NCBI GenBank assembly: GCA_940671915.1 | Contig: CALNVZ010003432.1 | Location: forward strand, 8,697,994 to 8,761,993 | DNA from: Paracentrotus lividus | Lineage: Eukaryota; Echinodermata; Echinoidea; Camarodonta; Echinidae | Length of the DNA: 64,000 bases | Direction: 5' to 3' | In this document: positions 58,237 to 64,000 of the stretch, piece after piece | Numbering within the stretch: position 1 is the stretch's first letter | Layout: each line of letters opens with the position of its first letter | The notes under the pieces: generated by a model | Told to the model about the DNA's origin: nothing | The model's input: only the letters and a program-made list of their open reading frames with translations | Database searches by the model: none | Translations under genes and position numbers: made by a program

Positions 58237-58356
58237 GAAATCGTGGACATGGTGAGCAAGCTGGGAGATAAAGGAAGCAACATCCGAGTTCTTCCCAAGG
58301 AGCGATCCTTTGTTGCATCCTGGGGATCTTTCGATATCGTCCGAGCCGAACTTGAG
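58237..58356 (+). CDS. Exon 7: conserved strand/helix of the GT14 domain (120 nt)
   Basis: Acceptor TTTCTTCATCTTGACAG, donor CTTGAG|GTAAGG. Only phase 0 is open: EIVDMVSKLGDKGSNIRVLP, then KERSFVASWGSFDIVRAELE. SN(V/I)RV and (A/T)-(S/I)WG(G/S)-S-(L/I)V are GT14 hallmarks (YSNVRVTPW...TIWGGASLL in XYLT1; YASWTRVKADL in GCNT1, from memory). It therefore continues exon 6 directly in homology terms, but the phases disagree by one base. Ends in phase 0; the next exon is not in view. Confidence 0.85.
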
Positions 58357-58469
58357 GTAAGGCATGCCACTCTAAGTTCATTTGAATGAAAATAGAAACA
58401 TGAGAAACTGTGGTCAGAGGGTATTTGATGAAAATGTGATAAAAGATGAGAGAGTTATGAAGTTTAAAG

Positions 58470-58700
58470 TGTGTATTTGGACATCCAGGTGCTTCTGAAG
58501 GAGCAGTTCTTTGTTGCGCCCTGGGGATTTATTGATATCTTGTGAGACTGAGCTTGAGGTATTATCAGACGTATCACTTTTTCCACTCAGAATAGGCTCA
58601 AAGGGGAAATCTGTTTTTATATTATTCCTTTGACTGAAAGTGGAAAAATGAGAGGAGAAAAGTTCGATTAAAATGGGATAAACAATGGTTAGAAAAGCAT
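58470..58700 (+). pseudogene. Decayed tandem duplicate of exon 7 and following intron
   Basis: GTGCTTCTGAAGGAGCAGTT, then TTTGTTGCGCCCTGGGGATT, ATTGATATC and GAGCTTGAG|GTATTATCAG align with the second half of exon 7 and its donor. The downstream sequence also matches (TTTGACTGAAAGTGGAAAAA TGAGA against TTTGAATGAAAATAGAAACATGAGA). In the exon frame it reads VLLKEQFFVAPWGFIDIL and then hits a TGA, and the first half of the exon is missing. The GT of the donor remains but the rest has drifted. It is a tandem duplication of roughly 240 bp that is not usable as an exon. It is followed by a C run (58706-58732). Confidence 0.78.
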
Positions 58701-58732
58701 AGAAGCCCCCCCCCCCCCCCCCCCCCTCCCCC

Positions 58733-61700
58733 CAAGAAACTTCCAGATACACCAACCATGTGTAAGGGTTAATATAAAGCTTGGCCTTTGATGTAAACAC
58801 TATTGATTTACCAGATGGTAGAGAAGCAGTCAAGTACATCAGGGTTGAAAATTCACCATCATTGCTTTAAATTTAAAGCATCATTTCTGAAGGTAAACAC
58901 AGTTTCGTTCAAATTCATAAATCCATACTTGTGATATTCTGGAAAAATATATACCATTATAAGAAACTTCAAAGGAAAAGAAAATTTGCCCGCTTTTATC
59001 ATGCTCAAGAATATTTGTGACATTGTATTTTCCTGAAATGATATTCATTTTGTACAATGTTAGCATACTGGTTGAAGTTTATTACATTTGTAGACGTTAT
59101 CAAACTGTCTGAATGTCAAAATATTGCTTCTGAACTAATATTTATGAAAATTATCATCGCTTGCTATTTATTTTATTTACACCTCAATGCACTTGACGAT
59201 CTTCTCAAGGCGTTATAATTTCAAATTTACTTTGAATCGTGTCTCGTAGACTCATTTGAACTCAAAAATTTCTGTGCGGTTTCAACTCTCTTTTCTGGGA
59301 CTATTCTTGTGTATTTGTTTAATGGAAGTGTTGATGGTCTGTTGGAGTGGATGGTTGGCTAGAAAATGGGGAAATGCTTTTACCATAATGCAAAGTGAAG
59401 TACTATGTGTTCACCCGCTCTATTGAATTGTCAGGCATTTTAAGTTTACGAGCCCCAAGTGGCATAATATGAAGTCTGTTTTTGCGTCACTAACTTTCAC
59501 TTGTTTCCAAACAAATTTCCTCAGAAGATGAAAAGAAATTCCAGTTATTTTCACATTGTATTGTAATACAGAGAACATTTAAGCAATATTGAAGGATACA
59601 TATAACAAAGAATGAGACACAAATATGGTATCCAATGTGACTTTTTTTAAATTAATTTTTTTGCTATGCGATACAATTTAGAATGTGGCTTTCAGAATAT
59701 TTCTTTTAAAAATGTACAGTTTAATACAAGAACTGTAGAGTCTTTATACTGTATTCCTTCAGTGTTGTGCAGGGTGCAATAGCGTCAGGGATGGTATTTT
59801 TATCAGCATTGTCATGAATCCCAACTTCTACAGTTGTGAACAGTTGTTTTTTTTCATGTGTGCACGTCATATATACAATATAAAAGGCAGGTTTACCGAT
59901 GAGCTTTATTAGATTTAGGGGTCAAAAGATGAAATGTCAGATCATCAGATGCCATGGAAGGAAAATCTTGTGACCAAGAAAATCTAAATTTGAGAGAGAT
60001 TGAGTTTGTGAAATGTAGGATCTCCAGTTTGGTTTATTCATCTGAATTTAAATTATGAACTTTGTATCTTTATGGTTATGGTATGTTTAAAGACACAGAT
60101 CAGTTAATGTCGGATTTAAAATCACTACCAGTCATCAACCCACAAAGTGGCTCATGACAACTTTGCCTTCATGGGCTATATTTGTGTACCAAGCTAACAT
60201 TTAAGAAAAAATAATAAAAATCATATGAGGGTTGGCAATGAAAATACATTTGGACATGCTTCATAGAAAATGAACATGACTTAAAATGAATTCAATTTGA
60301 TTCAAACCCTTTTGAGTCCTTAAAACTCTGGGAAATAATCATCAATAGACCAATCATATAGGAGCTTAATATGATTCAGTTTGATAATTATTTCCCTAGC
60401 TTTATTGTAGTAACATTGAATATAATTGTCAACATTGTCAAGTGGAGAAATTTTTCGCTTCTTGCCATTATACTCAATTCATACCCTTTAAAAGAATAAA
60501 TATTATGCTGTGCATTTGCTCTCAGAAATGCTTGTACAATGCAGTTCCACCACGATCTCATTATTATTTGAAATAGAAGCACATGCTAGTGATTGATGTG
60601 ACATTGTATGTTCAGCGTTAGAAGGGGCATTAGGCCATGCGTTTTAAGTTGGGCCATGTTGTGTGACACACTCAAAATTTGTACTAAATCGTGCGCATCT
60701 CCCATGAAAGAGTGGACTCGTAACTTTTATAAAACATTTATATTAAACCCCACAAAAGTATACATTTTCTGAAAGCTGAAATGTTGAGGAGTTCGGAAAT
60801 GGCTGAAATTAAACATAGTGGCGCCGCTTGAATGGGGTTATGAATCTTAAGCCTGAAAATTGATAGAAAAAAAGATGGCTTTGGGAAAAATTAAAAAAAT
60901 ATTGCTTTCCCTACAACATTATTTACGGCAGATTTGAACTCAATCACATTTAGAGCTTTCCAAAGCATGTATAACTTTCCTATAGGCTCGGGAGAGTTTA
61001 CCTTTGTTGCTCCAGGCTGGAAAGATGATTCGAAAATTTCAATTTTTTGAGAAATTACCTTGTTGCCCATGTTCTAAGTATTGTAACCTCGCTGTTTAAG
61101 TACTATGAATGTAATAAAGAGAATCCTATATATTAAGTTGTTAAGGCAGACTAGAAGTAGCAAAGTAGTAAGCAGACATGTGAAAGTGTCCCTTATCTTG
61201 TGAAACATATTAAAGCCATGAATGTTTCTATACAAAGAGGCCTCTAGCTTTAAAAAGGAAATGTCTTTCATTCATAGGTAACAGTCACAATAGTGGTAAC
61301 AAGAACTAAACTGTTATATAACTACGTTTATGGATCATAAACAAGAGCTAAATTACATGTTTGCATAGTTGATTCTCAAGAAGGAATGAAAACAATATTC
61401 AATTTTATGAAAAAATCCAATCTCTGAACATGATTTAAACTCTTTTACAGGCACATTGTACCATTTTGCTGAGCGCTGGATCGCTCTGCGCGGCTCCTCC
61501 TCCACCCCTGACTCTCTTAATTTAAACAGTTAATTAACAGACAATCATGAAAATTTTAAAATACAATTTTAAAGACCATGTATTTTTTGCCCTGACATGA
61601 GAGCTTTAATGTTAAGACCAAATTCAGCTATATAGCTTGTATAGTTTGGAAAGTAAATTCAATAGAAACAATTCTAATTTGGGGCAATGTTCACAACTTC

Positions 61701-64000
61701 CACTTTAAGCCATTATAACGCAGGTGCCCATAAAACGATGGGCCAAATGATGCCTCTGTGTACATGAAAGAACGGTCCTCTCGCTTTTCAGAGTAATTTG
61801 ATGTATGATCTGTTGTTGTATTCCATTTGGAGGATAACTGCATAGTGTCAAGACTGGATGTATTTCTGGAATTTGCATTGCCCCAGGAAATTTGAGTTCT
61901 ACATTATATACATAGTTTCTAATAGGTGTTGTCGTCAGTGCTGCCCTTGCCACTGTAAAAATTTGAGCCCATAAATTAGCTACAAGTCATTAAAATGTTG
62001 AAAAAAGAGAAAATGTATCCTTGTGCTAAATTGAACATGAAATATTCCAAAATAAAAATTTTTTGGCAATTATTATAGAAAGTATTAATCTTCCAGTAAG
62101 ATTGCTGAAGTGCCCCTCCAAAGGTACAAAATGAGTTTTATGGTGAGGTAGCTATTTTAGGGTAAAAATAACCTTGAACAGTATAGTTTGTGTATTGATG
62201 ACCAACATATATCATATGTATAAATGAATGTGGCTCTTTTAATAAATGATCCTATCAGCAGCCGTTTTAAAGAAGAGTTAGTAGTGCAAAATTGCCGGTA
62301 GCCACACTTCGCATTAAAGATTGATCTCTTCTTCTCTTCTGTTCCCCATTTAATAGAATAGTTATTCAACAATGCGCAATCTACAGCTTGCTCACATGCT
62401 AATCGATATGCCAGTATGCTCGGTGGTTGCGAAAACCCACTCCGTCCCTAATATTTTTCGGTGTTATCTCTCCCATTAGAAAATATCACAAAATTTCGAA
62501 TCTTTAAACCAAATAAAAGCGAGGCCCCTCTGCAAAAAAAATCCTCGCTCCTCATGAAAAAAATATGAAAACATGTAGTGGTGCGGCGGCCTCATATCAA
62601 ACGTAATGAACTGGAGGCACCCGTATAACTAACATAGGGCATTAGCGAGGATAAGATTTGTAACCTTACGATGCGTTTACTTTATGGTCAACAAAAAGGC
62701 TAATGATAGAATACACGCATCAACTGATCGAGTCTTATAGTAGGCTGTCTTTGGGCTAAAATAATGTCTTTAATCCTCAAAGAAAAAACACTCTTGACAT
62801 TGATCTCTGTTATTCCAACGACCATGCTTGTTATTGCCCAACGGGTATGGAGTGGTGTGCTATTAATGTCTTGGCCTTTGGGCCAATACTATAGAAATCA
62901 AATAAATTCCAACAGCAGTCCTCCATATTATCTAATGCCAAAATAGTCAATTTCATGGGTTCATGAGTTCCCAACCATGCAGCAATAGTGGTATGGCACT
63001 GCAAGAGCTTCTAAAAAAAAAACATTATGGGAAATTGGGGGAGGGGGTTGGGAATATCATAATATAATGCCTGATTTGTGTTTAATTTAGGACAATGATG
63101 ATGACTGAAAGGAATATATCAGAGTGCCAAGGTTTTTTCTTATGTTTGTGGACAATTAATTTTTAATGGTCTGTTTTTAATTGGACACTAAAGCTGAAAA
63201 ATATATTATGAATTATTTTCCAATACACTTAGTAAATATTGAATATTGTTCGGTGGTGCTGGTGAGAAATGTGGGGAGGGGAATGAAGGGGTGGTGATGA
63301 GGTGAAATGGGGGGGGGGTTGAGACTTGGAATAACATCCTTAACCTCCCATACAGCTAGCTACTAAAATGGGATTAGGATACGTTCAGTAAGATGTTTTC
63401 CCAGCTACATCCTAGTTTATGGCCGAAAATTTACAAATAGATTGTCTGCAAGGATGTGCACACAATGTTGGCATGATCTCAATGTGGCAAGATTTCTCCT
63501 ATCTCAACAACCAGCTTGTTCTTAAAAGTTTATTCCGAAATCCTATAACGAAACGTATCTAGGCCTAACGAATCGTGGCTTAATAGGATATTCATGCATG
63601 TGCACAAAAAATTTTGACATGTGGCTGGCAGAAAGAATTTTTTTTTCCATATTTGTAGATGAAAACTGCACGAACTCTAACACTCTTCTGCAAGTGGCAC
63701 AACAATTTATCCTAAAACTTGATCAAGATTTTTTTCTTCTGTACGAACAAACTGACATTGCAGGACTCATGTTTTACAGACAATTTTCATGTATGAGTTC
63801 CTTGACCTTATGTAGGGTTGACAGCATGCTGGTCCTTGTTGACTCATGGCAGAAATTAAAGCCAATATTTAGGTTAAACTAATATGAAAGGAATTTTGTA
63901 TAGACAAGGTAAAGATAATCCTTTGTAACATGTGATATGATTCAAAACAATTTTCCCCTCAGATTGCTGTTCCCCATGGACCAGTATACCCCCCCCCCCC
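58733..64000. other. Rest of intron 7, nothing firmly recognised
   Basis: AT-rich sequence without a convincing exon. The next expected protein segment (a short acidic/aromatic stretch leading to W-(Y/D)FINLS) is not seen, so the next exon lies beyond 64000. Acceptor-like sites at 61457 (TTTTACAG, followed by GCACATTGTACC) and 63962 (TTCCCCTCAG) are not followed by GT14-like sequence. A G run occurs at 63311-63318 and a C run closes the window. Confidence 0.5.

Larger units (their letters stand above)
25080..58356 (+). other. Gene model: SUEL-like lectin domain plus GT14 glycosyltransferase (3' incomplete)
   Basis: Seven exons on the plus strand make one proposed gene. Each internal exon has a pyrimidine tract and AG acceptor plus a GTAAG-like or GTA-type donor. 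Phases agree from exon 1 to exon 6 (junction phases 2, 2, 0, 1, 0), so these join without a stop. Exon 1 gives a secretory N-terminus and lectin-like domain. Exons 2-7 give the start of a GT14 catalytic domain, with a Cys-rich CRQELVQAYC stretch, then ARLGFLILAHKS, DQLLRSVYRPYFYYVIHVD, SNIRVLP and VASWGSFDIVRAELE. Human XYLT1/2 and Drosophila oxt share the CRQE..YC segment and the HVD motif; core-2 GlcNAc-transferases share LLRxxY and ASW. Subfamily is therefore left open. The remaining catalytic half and C-terminus lie beyond the window. Introns are 7.4, 0.7, 5.1, 0.65, 11.7 and 6.1 kb. The exon 1 link rests on phase and donor quality and could be wrong. Confidence 0.68.

Noticed and set aside
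61458-61525. Possible next exon after the acceptor-like TTTTACAG
   Set aside because: The reading (AHCTILLSAGSLC...) has no resemblance to the segment that follows ASWG in GT14 enzymes and no good donor follows.
63598-63882. 94-codon frame (MCTKNFDMWLAERIFFSIF...)
   Set aside because: No family recognised, no splice sites in phase and no similarity to the missing part of the GT14 domain; likely a chance frame.
63963-64000. Possible exon at the window end (IAVPHGPVY...)
   Set aside because: Good acceptor-like CCCCTCAG, but the few readable residues do not fit GT14 and run into a poly-C tract.

Overview
The window looks like a piece of a large, AT-rich, intron-rich animal genome, most likely an echinoderm and probably a sea urchin. 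I base this on one widely spaced multi-exon gene with metazoan splice sites, a very dense load of short inverted-repeat DNA elements, long poly-G/poly-C runs, a tRNA-derived SINE, and a lectin-like domain resembling the sea urchin egg lectin (SUEL) fold. The species call is inference. I see no bacterial genes, no CRISPR and no recognisable LTR, retrovirus-like or Polinton element.

Left third (1-25 kb): no gene that I can support. About 8.3 kb (3050-11437) is repeated head to tail as 11463-19732, with 25 N exactly at the join. The copies differ mainly by small insertions and deletions, most densely at 17.5-19.7 kb, so this is more likely an assembly or gap-filling artefact than a real duplication. 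The rest is a mosaic of MITE and foldback elements (383-2091, 2320-2459, 2954-3325, 3902-4318, 4808-5802, 7046-7190, 10038-10534). It also holds a foldback element carrying two tRNA-like segments and a nested element with a perfect 8-bp target duplication (20847-21791), and an array of 190-bp units (22887-24138).

Right two thirds (25-64 kb): one plus-strand gene, incomplete at its 3' end. A large first exon (25188-26158, possibly starting at 25080) encodes a signal peptide, a dibasic-rich and proline-rich linker and a divergent SUEL-like lectin domain. Six smaller exons (33609-33683, 34370-34475, 39621-39714, 40369-40448, 52103-52184, 58237-58356) encode the start of a GT14-family glycosyltransferase catalytic domain (the peptide O-xylosyltransferase / core-2 GlcNAc-transferase superfamily). 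Phases agree from exon 1 through exon 6; the exon 6 to exon 7 junction does not fit as assembled. The rest of the catalytic domain must lie beyond 64000. If exon 1 truly joins the others, the product is a lectin-like domain fused to a secretory-pathway glycosyltransferase.

The introns hold about a dozen MITE/foldback elements, a SINE, a probable LINE tail and several tandem arrays. Two of the arrays include intron sequence directly at exon borders. A decayed duplicate of exon 7 lies just downstream of the real one.
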